This document shows positions 16,585 through 25,155 of a stretch of DNA of 64,000 nucleotides, piece after piece. This stretch comes from Microbacterium sp. Root53 (GTDB lineage Bacteria > Actinomycetota > Actinomycetes > Actinomycetales > Microbacteriaceae). The notes below the pieces were generated by a model. That model was given only the letters and a program-made list of their open reading frames with translations, did not search any database and was not told the DNA's origin. A program made the translations under genes and the position numbers. Location of the stretch: the NCBI RefSeq assembly GCF_001426925.1, contig NZ_LMFR01000022.1:62001-126000 (forward strand), given 5' to 3'. Each line of letters starts with the position of its first letter. Position 1 is the stretch's first letter.

Positions 16585-17183
16585 GCCGATCCCGCATCCG
16601 CGGCGCGGCGCAGCAGGGCCACGGTCGTCGCAACCGCGGGTGAGAGGTGCTGTGCGGACTGCTCGAACACGTCATCCGATCGGCGGTACGGGTCGATCAC
16701 ATCGTCGCCGTCCTCGGTCGCGGCCGGCGGCACCGTGCCGCGCGAGAACCCGATCTCCTCGACGGCCAGCCGCATCCGCTCGGCCGCGTCCGGCTCGTCG
16801 CGGACGAGGTCGTCGATCGTCTCGGCGGGCACCGCCTCGGCGATGCGGGCGAACTCGCGGATCGTGAACGTGTAGCGCGAGGCGCGGGGGACGAGTTCGA
16901 CGATCTGGCGGCGGTGCTCACGAGCCATCCCCAGCACCAGATCCGCCTCCCGGATCATGTCGGCGGTGATCTGCCGCGCCCGGTGCGTCTCGGGCGTCAG
17001 AACTCCGAGGCCGCGGGCGATGCGCAGCGACTGGGTGGGCATGCCCTCGTCGACCAGGGCTCCGGTGCCCGCGCTGGCGACGGCGACCGGCAGGCCCTGG
17101 AGGCCCAGGGCGAGCAGCTGCTCGCCGAGCGGCGAGCGGCACACATTGCCCGTGCACACCGTCAGGATCGTGAACGTCCCCAT
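16581..17183 (-). CDS. Low-molecular-weight protein-tyrosine phosphatase
   Basis: The 200-residue protein has the P-loop Cys10-TGNV-Cys15-Arg16-Ser17 (CX5R) and the general-acid loop D164-P-Y (DVIDPYRRSDD). It starts MGTFTILTVCTGNVCRSP. In Wzb/Wzc systems this phosphatase dephosphorylates the BY-kinase, and here it lies 6 nt downstream of that kinase. The domain is longer than the 150-residue standard owing to a mid-protein insertion (about residues 110-160). Confidence 0.93.
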   Translation of the reverse strand: MGTFTILTVCTGNVCRSPLGEQLLALGLQGLPVAVASAGTGALVDEGMPTQSLRIARGLGVLTPETHRARQITADMIREADLVLGMAREHRRQIVELVPRASRYTFTIREFARIAEAVPAETIDDLVRDEPDAAERMRLAVEEIGFSRGTVPPAATEDGDDVIDPYRRSDDVFEQSAQHLSPAVATTVALLRRAADAGSA

Positions 17184-17189
17184 CGCCGT

Positions 17190-18626
17190 CTACCTCTTGC
17201 CGGCGGTGCTGCGCCGGGCGGCCTGCTCGCCCTCGCGTCGCGACTCCAGCACGCTGTCATCGATTGGGTTGTTCTGGCCGTAGCCGTACTCGCCGTAGCC
17301 GTAGCTGTCGGGGCCCTTGGTCGGCAGCTTCGTCACCACCACGCCGAGAAGCTCGGCGCCTGCGGTCTCCAGCGTGCGGACGGCAGCCTGCAGAGCGGCC
17401 TTCTTGGTCTGGCCCGAAGCGGCGGCGAGGATGACGCCCTTCGTCTTCTTGCTGACGACCGCGGCATCGGTGACGAGAAGCAGCGGCGGGGCGTCGATCA
17501 GCACGTAGTCGAAGTGCTCGCCCAGCATCTCCAGCAGGCGATCCATGGCCGTCGACCCGAGCAGCTCGCTCGGGTTCGGCGGCACCTTGCCTGCGGGCAG
17601 CACGTACAGCTGAGTGCGGCCCCAGCGCTGCAGCGCGTCGACCAGCTCGACCTTGCCGATGAGCACGTCGGTCATGCCCACGCCGCCCTCGATGCCCATG
17701 TACGTCGCGAGCTTGGGCAGGCGCAGATCGCCGTCGAGCAACGCGACGCGGGCGCCGGTCTCGGCCAGGGAGATCGCGAGGTTCGCCGTCGTGGTCGACT
17801 TGCCCTCGCTCGGCCCCGCGCTCGAGACGACGAAGGCACGAGAGCCGTCCCCGACCTGCAGGAACTGCAGGTTCGTGCGGAGCGTGCGGAACGACTCGGC
17901 GCGCGGGTTGCGCGGGTCGGCGTGCACGATGAGCGGGCGCGAGCTCGCCTCCGGGTCGTACGCGATGCCGCCGAGAAGGGGCTTCTGCGTGATCTGCTCG
18001 ATGTCGTGCAGAGAGTGAATTCGGGTGTCGAGCATGCTTCGCAGGAAGGCATATCCCAGTCCGACCACCAGGCCGACGAGGAGGCCCGCCGCGAGATTGA
18101 CCGGCACGCGCGGGCTCACGGGGGCCCCGGGAACCTGCGCAGGCTGCACGGTCTTCAACTGCACCGGGCTCGGCTCGCCCTCGCCTGCGGGCGCCTCGAG
18201 CTCAGTCGTCACGACCTGGATGAAGCTGTCACCCACGGCGTTCGCGATATCGGCCGCAAGCTGCGCCTCATTCGCGCTCGCGGTGATGTTGAGCAGGACC
18301 GAGTTCGTGGGCGAACTCGCCGTCACGCGCCCCGTGAGCTGACCGAGCGGGATGCCGAGCTGCTCGGATGCGGGCTCGAGCACGATCGCGGTCTTGACCA
18401 CATCCACATAGCTCGTCACGATCTGCCGGGCGAAGGTGCTGCCCTGCACGAGATCTCCGGTCGCGGCGTCGTTCGAGCGCACGGACACGAAGAGCTGCGT
18501 GGACGACTGGTACACGGGTGTCGCGAGCAGGGAGGCGGTGGCGCCGAGGCCGAGACCCAGCAGCGTGGTCACGACGATGACGATCCAGCTCTTGTGAAGG
18601 ATCCGGATGATGTCTTGTAGGGTCAC
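17190..18626 (-). CDS. Wzc/CpsD-type polysaccharide chain-length determinant and tyrosine autokinase
   Basis: The 478-residue fusion has a Wzz-type N-terminal domain with membrane segments at about 14-35 and 178-196, then a cytosolic BY-kinase: Walker A GPSEGKST (271-278), A' VALLDGDLRLPK (294-305), Walker B YVLIDAPP (374-381) and a C-terminal Tyr cluster (Tyr442, 444, 447, 449). It controls exopolysaccharide length and export through cycles of autophosphorylation. GTG at 18626 is chosen because AGGAG lies about 7 nt upstream; an earlier ATG would add 18 residues with no ribosome-binding site. It heads the minus-strand operon. Confidence 0.95.
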   Translation of the reverse strand: MTLQDIIRILHKSWIVIVVTTLLGLGLGATASLLATPVYQSSTQLFVSVRSNDAATGDLVQGSTFARQIVTSYVDVVKTAIVLEPASEQLGIPLGQLTGRVTASSPTNSVLLNITASANEAQLAADIANAVGDSFIQVVTTELEAPAGEGEPSPVQLKTVQPAQVPGAPVSPRVPVNLAAGLLVGLVVGLGYAFLRSMLDTRIHSLHDIEQITQKPLLGGIAYDPEASSRPLIVHADPRNPRAESFRTLRTNLQFLQVGDGSRAFVVSSAGPSEGKSTTTANLAISLAETGARVALLDGDLRLPKLATYMGIEGGVGMTDVLIGKVELVDALQRWGRTQLYVLPAGKVPPNPSELLGSTAMDRLLEMLGEHFDYVLIDAPPLLLVTDAAVVSKKTKGVILAAASGQTKKAALQAAVRTLETAGAELLGVVVTKLPTKGPDSYGYGEYGYGQNNPIDDSVLESRREGEQAARRSTAGKR

Positions 18627-18645
18627 GTGCTCTCCTGGTCGCGTG

Positions 18646-18675
18646 GGCATACCGATTCTTGCATGTCCCGTGCAA
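18646..18675 (-). promoter_or_regulatory. Weak promoter candidate for the BY-kinase operon
   Basis: On the minus strand TTGCAC (18670-18675), an 18-bp spacer and TATGCC (18646-18651) lie 20-50 nt upstream of the GTG. The -10 lacks its final T, so this is a weak proposal. Confidence 0.3.
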
Positions 18676-18908
18676 CCCACCTGGTCTGATGCTGAATCGC
18701 AGGATGTGAGAGGTGCGGAGGGCTGTGCTGCCCGTCGCGGTGGCGCTGGCGCACCGGGCTCGGTTACCCGTCACTGTTAGCATTGCGCAGGTCCCGGCCG
18801 AGTCCGAACGTGGGTTCCCGCCCATGCAGCACCTTGGCCGAGCGGACCATCCGCCGCACGAGCCTCGTGCGGGAGACCAGCAGATCGACCAACCGGGAGG
18901 CGCTCCAG

Positions 18909-19436
18909 ATGGGGAGTCGGTTCGACGTGCGGCGACTGGCGGGGATGCTCTTCGCGACGTGGTATCGCCTCCGCGGCGCGGGGCGTGTGAGCGGTACCTC
19001 GTTCATCGTCCGCAACCCGAGTCTGTTCCGGGTCGAAAAGGGTGGTTCCATCCGCATCGGCGAGGGCGTCATGATCGAACACGGCGCACGCATCGTCGCT
19101 CGCGACCGCCTCGTCATCGGGGACGACGTCTACATCGGGAAGAACTCCACGATCATCGCCTTCGCCCCGCTTCACATCGGGCCGAGGACGCTGTTCGGAG
19201 AGAACGTCTCGGTGCACACGGAGGACCACGGACCGGCCGGGCGGCGGGGAGACTTCTTGACGGACGAAGTGTGGATTGGGGAGGACAGCTGGATCGGCGC
19301 GGGGACCGTGGTGCTCCGCGGCTCGCGGATCGGGGACCGCTCCACCATCGGCGCCAATTCAGTGGTCCGCGGGCACATCCCCGACGACGTGCTCGCGGTC
19401 GGCGCTCCCGCCGTAGTCAAACGAGCTCTCGGATGA
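18909..19436 (+). CDS. Left-handed beta-helix acyltransferase (sugar O-acetyltransferase type)
   Basis: The 175-residue protein has hexapeptide repeats (IRIGEGVMIEHGARIVARDR, VIGDDVYIGKNSTI, VWIGEDSWIGAGTVVLRG) and the VGAPAVVKR ending typical of LbH acetyltransferases such as NodL/WcaF. It probably acetylates an exopolysaccharide sugar. ATG at 18909 has GGAGG 9 nt upstream; an earlier in-frame start lacks one. It is the first gene of the + strand EPS operon and its TGA overlaps the next ATG. Confidence 0.9.
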   Translation: MGSRFDVRRLAGMLFATWYRLRGAGRVSGTSFIVRNPSLFRVEKGGSIRIGEGVMIEHGARIVARDRLVIGDDVYIGKNSTIIAFAPLHIGPRTLFGENVSVHTEDHGPAGRRGDFLTDEVWIGEDSWIGAGTVVLRGSRIGDRSTIGANSVVRGHIPDDVLAVGAPAVVKRALG

Positions 19437-20557
19437 GGTCCGAGGCGGCGGCACGCCGGCAGCGTTCCAACATCTTCATGCGGCAGTTCGAGGCCCTGGC
19501 GATCATCGTGAGCGTCGGCATCGGGCTGTACTTCATCCTGTTCCGCGAGCAGCTCGTCCCCGCGCACTTCCAGTTCGATTCGAACAAGATCCAGGAAGGC
19601 GCGCAGGGGCGGGTCTACGACGACTACACGTTCGACACCGTCAGTTCGATCTATCGGTTCCTCGGACTCGCCGACAGCCCGGACCTCGCGGGGATCCTCG
19701 GGTACGGACTGTTCGTCATCACTCTTCTCGTCGCGATGAGGCGGACGAAGGGCACGCCCACGCTCTATCGCATCCTCGTCGTCTCGATCGCGGCCGTGCT
19801 GGCTGGCATCTACCTCGGTGGATTCTCCAAGGACGCGTTCGTGCTGCTGATCGTTCTGGCGGTCCTCATCGCTGGCGGGAGCCGGGCCTGGGACGTGCTG
19901 GTCATCGCGATCATGGTCTGGTACGGGGTGAACTTCCGCCAGTACTGGCTGCTCATCGCCGTCGGGTACGTCGCCTTCCGCATCGTGCAACGGCGGCCGC
20001 TTCGCGCGCGGTGGCTCTTGATATGGCTCGCGGTCGGGATCGTGATCATCAGTGTCGGCTTCTGGTTCGTGCTCGACATCGCACCCGACACCTACCGCAC
20101 GCGCGTGAACGAGGTGCGACTCGATGTCGCTTCGTCGACCATGATCCAGCCGTTCGTCGACGGAGTGCAGCCCCTCGCGGGGATCGTCAACAATCTCCTC
20201 ACTGCGCTGGTTCTGCTGTTCCCCCTGCCGCTCGTCTTCATCGGAGAGATCTACTACGTCGCCATCGCGGCGCTGCTGCTCGTGGTCTGGGGCGGCTTCC
20301 TGGTGTCCGCCAGCCGATTCGGGCGCAACCAGCGCTTGGTCGATGCAGGCAACGTGGTGACCGTGCGAGCGATCTCTTTGGTGCTGGCGTTCGTCATGGT
20401 GCAGTCGCTGTTCGAACCCGACTACGGCTCCGCCCTCCGCCACCTCATCCCCCTTCTTCCGCTGATGATCGCGGTCGGCACGGTCCGGTTCGCCAGCTCG
20501 GGCACGGCAGAATCGCAGGCGTCGCAGAGCCCCACCATCACGGGAGTGCGATCCTGA
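19433..20557 (+). CDS. Multi-pass membrane protein, probable Wzy-like polysaccharide polymerase
   Basis: The 374-residue product has roughly eight to ten hydrophobic segments, with a polar extracellular loop between the first two (FRE..PAHFQFDSNKIQ to DLAGILG) and an Asp/Arg-rich loop around APDTYRTRVNEVRLD. Sequence motifs alone do not define Wzy proteins; the call rests on topology and on its place between an acetyltransferase, glycosyltransferases and a flippase. The ATG overlaps the previous stop by 4 nt. No other polymerase candidate exists in the cluster. Confidence 0.65.
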   Translation: MRSEAAARRQRSNIFMRQFEALAIIVSVGIGLYFILFREQLVPAHFQFDSNKIQEGAQGRVYDDYTFDTVSSIYRFLGLADSPDLAGILGYGLFVITLLVAMRRTKGTPTLYRILVVSIAAVLAGIYLGGFSKDAFVLLIVLAVLIAGGSRAWDVLVIAIMVWYGVNFRQYWLLIAVGYVAFRIVQRRPLRARWLLIWLAVGIVIISVGFWFVLDIAPDTYRTRVNEVRLDVASSTMIQPFVDGVQPLAGIVNNLLTALVLLFPLPLVFIGEIYYVAIAALLLVVWGGFLVSASRFGRNQRLVDAGNVVTVRAISLVLAFVMVQSLFEPDYGSALRHLIPLLPLMIAVGTVRFASSGTAESQASQSPTITGVRS

Positions 20558-21630
20558 TGAGGGTTCTGCACGTCACCGAGGCTATGGGTGGTGGGATCGT
20601 CGCCGTGATCCGCTCACATATCCGGAGGCAACGAGAGCTCGGCGCGGACGTTGTGGTCGTCCATACTCGACGCCCTGACACGCCTGCTCGCGACGACCTT
20701 CTGGAGCGCCTCCATGGAGCCGAGGTGATCGAACTGCGGACAGGTTCGCGACGCGCCGACCTGCTGAAGCTCGCAAGGTTTGTACGGACGGCAGCGCTGA
20801 GCGGCGATTATGACGCCATCCACCTCCACTCCTCGTTCGCTGGAGCGATCGGCCGAGTCGTCGTGGCGCGGCGTCGCACGCCGATGTTCTACTCGCCACA
20901 CGGGTTTGCCTTCCTTCGTGAGAACACGTCGCGCATCTCGAGGTTCGGGACGCGGATGCTGGAGCGAGCGCTGGCCAAGCGAAGCGAACTGATCCTGACG
21001 AGCGCGACCGAGGTCGAACTCGCTCGAGACATGCTGAAGGCCCGCCGCGCGCACCTCGTTGACACCGGGATCGATCGCGAGGAAGCGGAGTCCTGGGGGC
21101 CCGCGGGCGCGGTCCATGACCGGCCGATCGTCGCTATGGTGGGCCGCGTCGTCTATCAGAAGGCGCCGTGGCGCTTCGCTTCCGTGGCCCGTCAGTTGAG
21201 CCACCTCGCGGAGTTCATCTGGTACGGCGTCGCGCCGCATGATCCGATCGACGAATGGATCGGGGACGCTCCCGTACGCCTCGTGGGGTGGCTCAGTCCC
21301 GAGGAGCTCGACGCCGAGCTCGCTAAGGTCGACGTGCTGCTGTTCCCCTCCTTGTGGGAGGGGATGCCATACGCGCTCATGATGGCGCAGGTGCGCGGCA
21401 TACCCGCGGTCGTGTCGGACGTCGTCGGCAACCGCGATGCAGTCGTTCACGAGCGCACTGGGATCATCGCGTCGGACGATGCGGCGCTCCGCGCGGGCGT
21501 GGAGCGCCTGCTGCGAGACGACCAACTGCGGCGCCGGATGGCTGCCGAAGCGCGCGCGACGGGTCTTGAGCGGCTCACTGACGCACGCCTCGGCGAACAG
21601 ACCCTGGCGATCTATCGAGGAGAGTATTGA
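20557..21630 (+). CDS. Glycosyltransferase family 4
   Basis: The 357-residue GT-B protein starts MRVLHVTEAMGGGIVAVI and has HLHSSFAG, FYSPHGFAFL, the donor-binding MVGRVVYQKAP and the FPSLWEGMPYALMMAQ block with the EX7E-like acid pair. It probably adds a sugar from a nucleotide-sugar donor to the lipid-linked repeat unit. It overlaps the preceding and following genes in TGATG fashion. Donor and linkage cannot be deduced. Confidence 0.92.
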   Translation: MRVLHVTEAMGGGIVAVIRSHIRRQRELGADVVVVHTRRPDTPARDDLLERLHGAEVIELRTGSRRADLLKLARFVRTAALSGDYDAIHLHSSFAGAIGRVVVARRRTPMFYSPHGFAFLRENTSRISRFGTRMLERALAKRSELILTSATEVELARDMLKARRAHLVDTGIDREEAESWGPAGAVHDRPIVAMVGRVVYQKAPWRFASVARQLSHLAEFIWYGVAPHDPIDEWIGDAPVRLVGWLSPEELDAELAKVDVLLFPSLWEGMPYALMMAQVRGIPAVVSDVVGNRDAVVHERTGIIASDDAALRAGVERLLRDDQLRRRMAAEARATGLERLTDARLGEQTLAIYRGEY

Positions 21631-22544
21631 TGGCGCGTGCCTTGGTGGTCGGGGGCAATGGGTTCATCGGCGCGCATATCGTCGATCAGCTCGCCCGGGA
21701 CGGGTGGGAAGTCGAGGCGTTCGACCGGTTCTCAAGTGGCCCTCGATACACCGCGGAAGGCGTACGGCAGGTGGTCGGCACGTTCTCGAGCGGCGACGAG
21801 ATGCGCCAGGCGATCACGGGGCAGGACCTGGTCGTTCACTGCCTCTCGGCGACCACGCCGTCCAAGACCCTCGGCGGGCCCCAGGCTGACATCGAGGCCA
21901 ACCTCCTGCCCACCCTTCACATGCTCGGGCAGTGTGTTGCGACGAGTGTGGGACGTGTGATCTTCGTCTCCTCAGGGGGCACTGTCTATGGATCGGTCGA
22001 CCGCGCGGCGCATGAGGACGATGCACTTCTTCCCATCTCGCCGTATGGGATCGGGAAGGCGGCGATCGAACGGTATCTCGCGTATTACGGCATCGAGCAC
22101 GATATGTCGTCGGTGGTCCTGCGTGTGGCGAATCCATACGGCCTTCGGACGGACCGCTCGCTACCGGGGTTCGGACTCGTCAGCGCCCTGCTGCGTGCAG
22201 CCCAGAGCGGCGGCACGATCACGCAGCTCGGTGACGGATCCATGGTGCGCGACTACATCCACATCGACGATCTGACCCACATGGTCGGCGCGATCGTCGC
22301 GGACCCGATGTTCTCAGGTGCAGTCAACCTCGGCAGCGGCTCCGGGACTTCGGTGGCGACCATCATCGACACCGTGCGGAGCGTGACGGGCGCGGAACTG
22401 CCTGTCGAGTCACGTCCGGTTCCTCCGTCGTTCGTCGAGCACATCGTTCTGGACACGGCACGCTTCGCGGAGCGCTTCGGCACGCCGCGGCTCACGACCC
22501 TCGAGGCGGGAATCGCGCAGACCTGGGAGGAATGGCGCCAGTGA
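21630..22544 (+). CDS. NAD-dependent sugar epimerase/dehydratase (SDR, GalE/WcaG type)
   Basis: The 304-residue protein has a Rossmann GGNGFIGAHIVDQL motif at residues about 8-21, the SSGGTVYG serine and the Y-x3-K pair in SPYGIGKAAIE. It likely makes a nucleotide sugar for the locus. The ATG at 21630 overlaps the previous TGA; a TTG one codon earlier is also possible. The exact epimerisation is unknown. Confidence 0.9.
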   Translation: MARALVVGGNGFIGAHIVDQLARDGWEVEAFDRFSSGPRYTAEGVRQVVGTFSSGDEMRQAITGQDLVVHCLSATTPSKTLGGPQADIEANLLPTLHMLGQCVATSVGRVIFVSSGGTVYGSVDRAAHEDDALLPISPYGIGKAAIERYLAYYGIEHDMSSVVLRVANPYGLRTDRSLPGFGLVSALLRAAQSGGTITQLGDGSMVRDYIHIDDLTHMVGAIVADPMFSGAVNLGSGSGTSVATIIDTVRSVTGAELPVESRPVPPSFVEHIVLDTARFAERFGTPRLTTLEAGIAQTWEEWRQ

Positions 22545-23659
22545 GTGATCTGAAGGTGCTGGTGCTCCACTGGGGCGCGAACGGTGGAGGGCCTCGTTTC
22601 ACCCAGCGCATGGCCTCGGGCCTTGCGCAGGTCTCAGGCATCGACGTGCATCTGGCCTACTCCGCATACGCAGACAACGCGGCGGACTGGGAGGCGCTAG
22701 CGCTTCCATCGCACGTCGTCCCGACCTATCGCTCCATGCGCGAACTCGTCCTCGGGGCCCCTCGTTGGCTGCGAGCCGTTCGGTCCCTCAGACGGTACAT
22801 CCGTGACAACCGCATCGAGGTCGTTTACTCCGGAATGCTGAGTCTCTGGCAGTCGCTCGCCATGCCGTTCACAGTTCCGCGCGGCGTCAAGTACGTCTCG
22901 TCCATCCACGATGCTGTGGAGCACACGGGAGAACAGCGCAAGGTGGTCGCGCTCGCGCGCAAGCGCGACCTCTCAAGGGCGGACCTCGTGGTCGGGTACT
23001 CCGAGCACTCGGCGGCGCAGCTCCGGCGTCAGGTGCGCGGTCGCAGGGTGGTCGCGCTGCCGCACGGCGCGGACACGCTCGACTCCCCCGTGCGGTCTGC
23101 GCCGGCGGACCCGGTGGTACTCGGGTTCTTCGGCCGAATCGTCGCCTACAAGGGTGTCGACCTCTTCGCCGACACAGTACTCGAGCTCGATCGGCGCGGT
23201 CGTGCGGTTCGAGGAGTCGTCGCCGGAAACGGTGCCGTCGCGCCCGAGCTCGTGGCCCGCACGCAGCACCTCATCGAGTGGCGGGTGCGGTGGATCGACG
23301 AGTCCGAGATCCCGGGCATCTTCGCGGATCTCGACGTCCTGCTCCTCCCGTACCGGGAGGCCAGCCAGTCCGGCGTCGTCACCAATGCCGCGACGTTCGG
23401 CATGCCGGTCGTGGCCACGCCCGTCGGCGCCCTTCCGCAGCAGGTGGAGGAATTCGGCATCGGCCTCCTGTCCTCGGACGTGGATGCCGGTTCGCTCGCG
23501 GACGCGGTGGAGCGACTGCTCGACGAGGAGGGCATGTACGAGCGCTGCTCCCGCACGGCCCTTGACAAGGTCGAGAGCACCTACTCGTGGAAGGCCGTGA
23601 GCGAGCAACTCGCCGCCGAGCTCCGGACTCTCGCCACGGCGCGCAGGGCTCGCGCGTGA
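22541..23659 (+). CDS. Glycosyltransferase family 4
   Basis: The 372-residue GT-B enzyme has SIHDAVEHTGEQR, LVVGYSEHSAAQL, the donor loop VLGFFGRIVAYKGVDL and LLLPYREASQSGVVTNAATFG with the conserved acidic pair. GTG at 22541 gives the usual 4-nt overlap and puts GGGAGG 10 nt upstream; the ATG at 22532 would have it only 1 nt away. It is the second glycosyltransferase of the operon. Confidence 0.92.
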   Translation: MSDLKVLVLHWGANGGGPRFTQRMASGLAQVSGIDVHLAYSAYADNAADWEALALPSHVVPTYRSMRELVLGAPRWLRAVRSLRRYIRDNRIEVVYSGMLSLWQSLAMPFTVPRGVKYVSSIHDAVEHTGEQRKVVALARKRDLSRADLVVGYSEHSAAQLRRQVRGRRVVALPHGADTLDSPVRSAPADPVVLGFFGRIVAYKGVDLFADTVLELDRRGRAVRGVVAGNGAVAPELVARTQHLIEWRVRWIDESEIPGIFADLDVLLLPYREASQSGVVTNAATFGMPVVATPVGALPQQVEEFGIGLLSSDVDAGSLADAVERLLDEEGMYERCSRTALDKVESTYSWKAVSEQLAAELRTLATARRARA

Positions 23660-23681
23660 GAGCCGGCCACGGAGGGGCGCT

Positions 23682-25124
23682 GTGAATCGTTCGCTCGCTT
23701 CTGCCGGCGCGCGCGGGGGGATGCTCTCACTCGCGGGTCAGGGCGTCACTGTGCTGGTGAAGCTGACGACGATCGTCGTCCTCGCCCGGCTCATCACGCC
23801 GGACGAGTTCGGCGTCGCAGCGATCGCGACGACGATCGCCAGCTATGTGGTCAGCCTGATGCCGCTCGGCCTGACGCTCGCCGTGGTACAGGCGCCAGTG
23901 GTCTCGCGCGCGGCCGTCTCCAGCCTGTTCGTCCTCAATCTGGTGATCGGCACCTTGGCTGCCGGGGCGCTGTTCGGCCTGTCGTTCGTATTGCCGACGG
24001 TGTATGGCCTGCCGGAGCTCCAGCCTCTGCTCGGGTGGCTCGCCCTCGGTCCCCTGCTCGCTGCCTTGTCCTGCCAATCGCAGGCGCAGCTGCTTCGCCA
24101 CTTCCGATTCTCTCGGCTGATCGGCGCCGAGGTCATCTCGCAGCTGACCGCTCTCGCGGTCACGATCGCCATCGCGGCGGCGGGCTACGGGATCGCCGCC
24201 CTCGCCGTCCAGGTTCTACTTCAGACCGGGCTGCTCAGTCTGCTGGTGATCGTCTTCGCGCGGTGGCGGCCCGGGCGTCCTGCACCGCTTCGTGGCGAGG
24301 TCTCCGACCTCTTGCGTGAGGGAATGCGGATCTTCGGCATGAACGCCGTCTCGGCGGGCTCGCATGCCGCCGTGGTGCCTGCGCTCGGCGTCGTGACGGA
24401 GCCGGGTCCGCTCGGTCAGTACGACCGCGCCCAGCAGATCATCTTCCTTCCAGTGATGCTCGCCGTAGAGCAGCTGCAGCGCATCGCGGTCCCCGTCCTG
24501 TCGAAGCTTCGAGCGATGCCGGACCGGTTCGAGGTGTTCCTCGTGAGGGCGCAGCTGCTACTCGCGTACCCGTCTGCTCTGGTCTTCCTCTGCGTTGCGG
24601 CGCTCGGCCCGCAGGTGGTCGAAGTGGCGCTCGGACCCGGATGGGATCTGGCTGGCCATCTCGTGCAGGTGCTTGCGATCGGCGGCGTTTTCCGCACGGC
24701 GTCGCAGTCGACGCGCTGGGGGCTGATCGCGGCTGGGCGGTCACGCGAAGGACTTGTCATGACCACGGCCGTGCAGGTCGGAGTGCTGCTGATCACCCTC
24801 TCCGCGCTTCCGGCCGGTGTGATGGGAGTCGCCATCGCCAACAGCATCGCGTGGGGGCTGGCGTGGCCGGTGAGCGTCATCGTGTCGGCGCGCACGATCG
24901 GAGTCTCGCCTTGGAAGCAGATCGGCGTCACCACCCGCGGGGTGCTCGTCTCGGGGGTTGCCGCGGTGTGCGCCTTCTGCACGACGTTCCTCCAGCTCGG
25001 CGACGTGGCGACGTTGGGGGTCGGGGCGGCGGCGGCGCTTGCCGCGCTCGCGGCCATGACTATCATCCCCGTGGTTCGGCACGATTACGCGGCGCTCGTC
25101 GACACTCTGCGCCGCGCACGCTGA
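23682..25124 (+). CDS. Polysaccharide flippase, Wzx/WzxC type
   Basis: The 480-residue protein has about 12-14 membrane segments and the MOP-superfamily N-terminus (GGMLSLAGQGVTVLVKLTTI, RLITPDEFGVAAIA). Such proteins move undecaprenyl-linked repeat units across the membrane. GTG start with GGAGGG 5 nt upstream. It sits between the glycosyltransferases and the pyruvyl transferase, as in Wzx/Wzy-dependent loci. Confidence 0.92.
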   Translation: MNRSLASAGARGGMLSLAGQGVTVLVKLTTIVVLARLITPDEFGVAAIATTIASYVVSLMPLGLTLAVVQAPVVSRAAVSSLFVLNLVIGTLAAGALFGLSFVLPTVYGLPELQPLLGWLALGPLLAALSCQSQAQLLRHFRFSRLIGAEVISQLTALAVTIAIAAAGYGIAALAVQVLLQTGLLSLLVIVFARWRPGRPAPLRGEVSDLLREGMRIFGMNAVSAGSHAAVVPALGVVTEPGPLGQYDRAQQIIFLPVMLAVEQLQRIAVPVLSKLRAMPDRFEVFLVRAQLLLAYPSALVFLCVAALGPQVVEVALGPGWDLAGHLVQVLAIGGVFRTASQSTRWGLIAAGRSREGLVMTTAVQVGVLLITLSALPAGVMGVAIANSIAWGLAWPVSVIVSARTIGVSPWKQIGVTTRGVLVSGVAAVCAFCTTFLQLGDVATLGVGAAAALAALAAMTIIPVVRHDYAALVDTLRRAR

Positions 25125-25155
25125 GCGGCTCCTGCTGCTGAAGAGAAGGGAAACC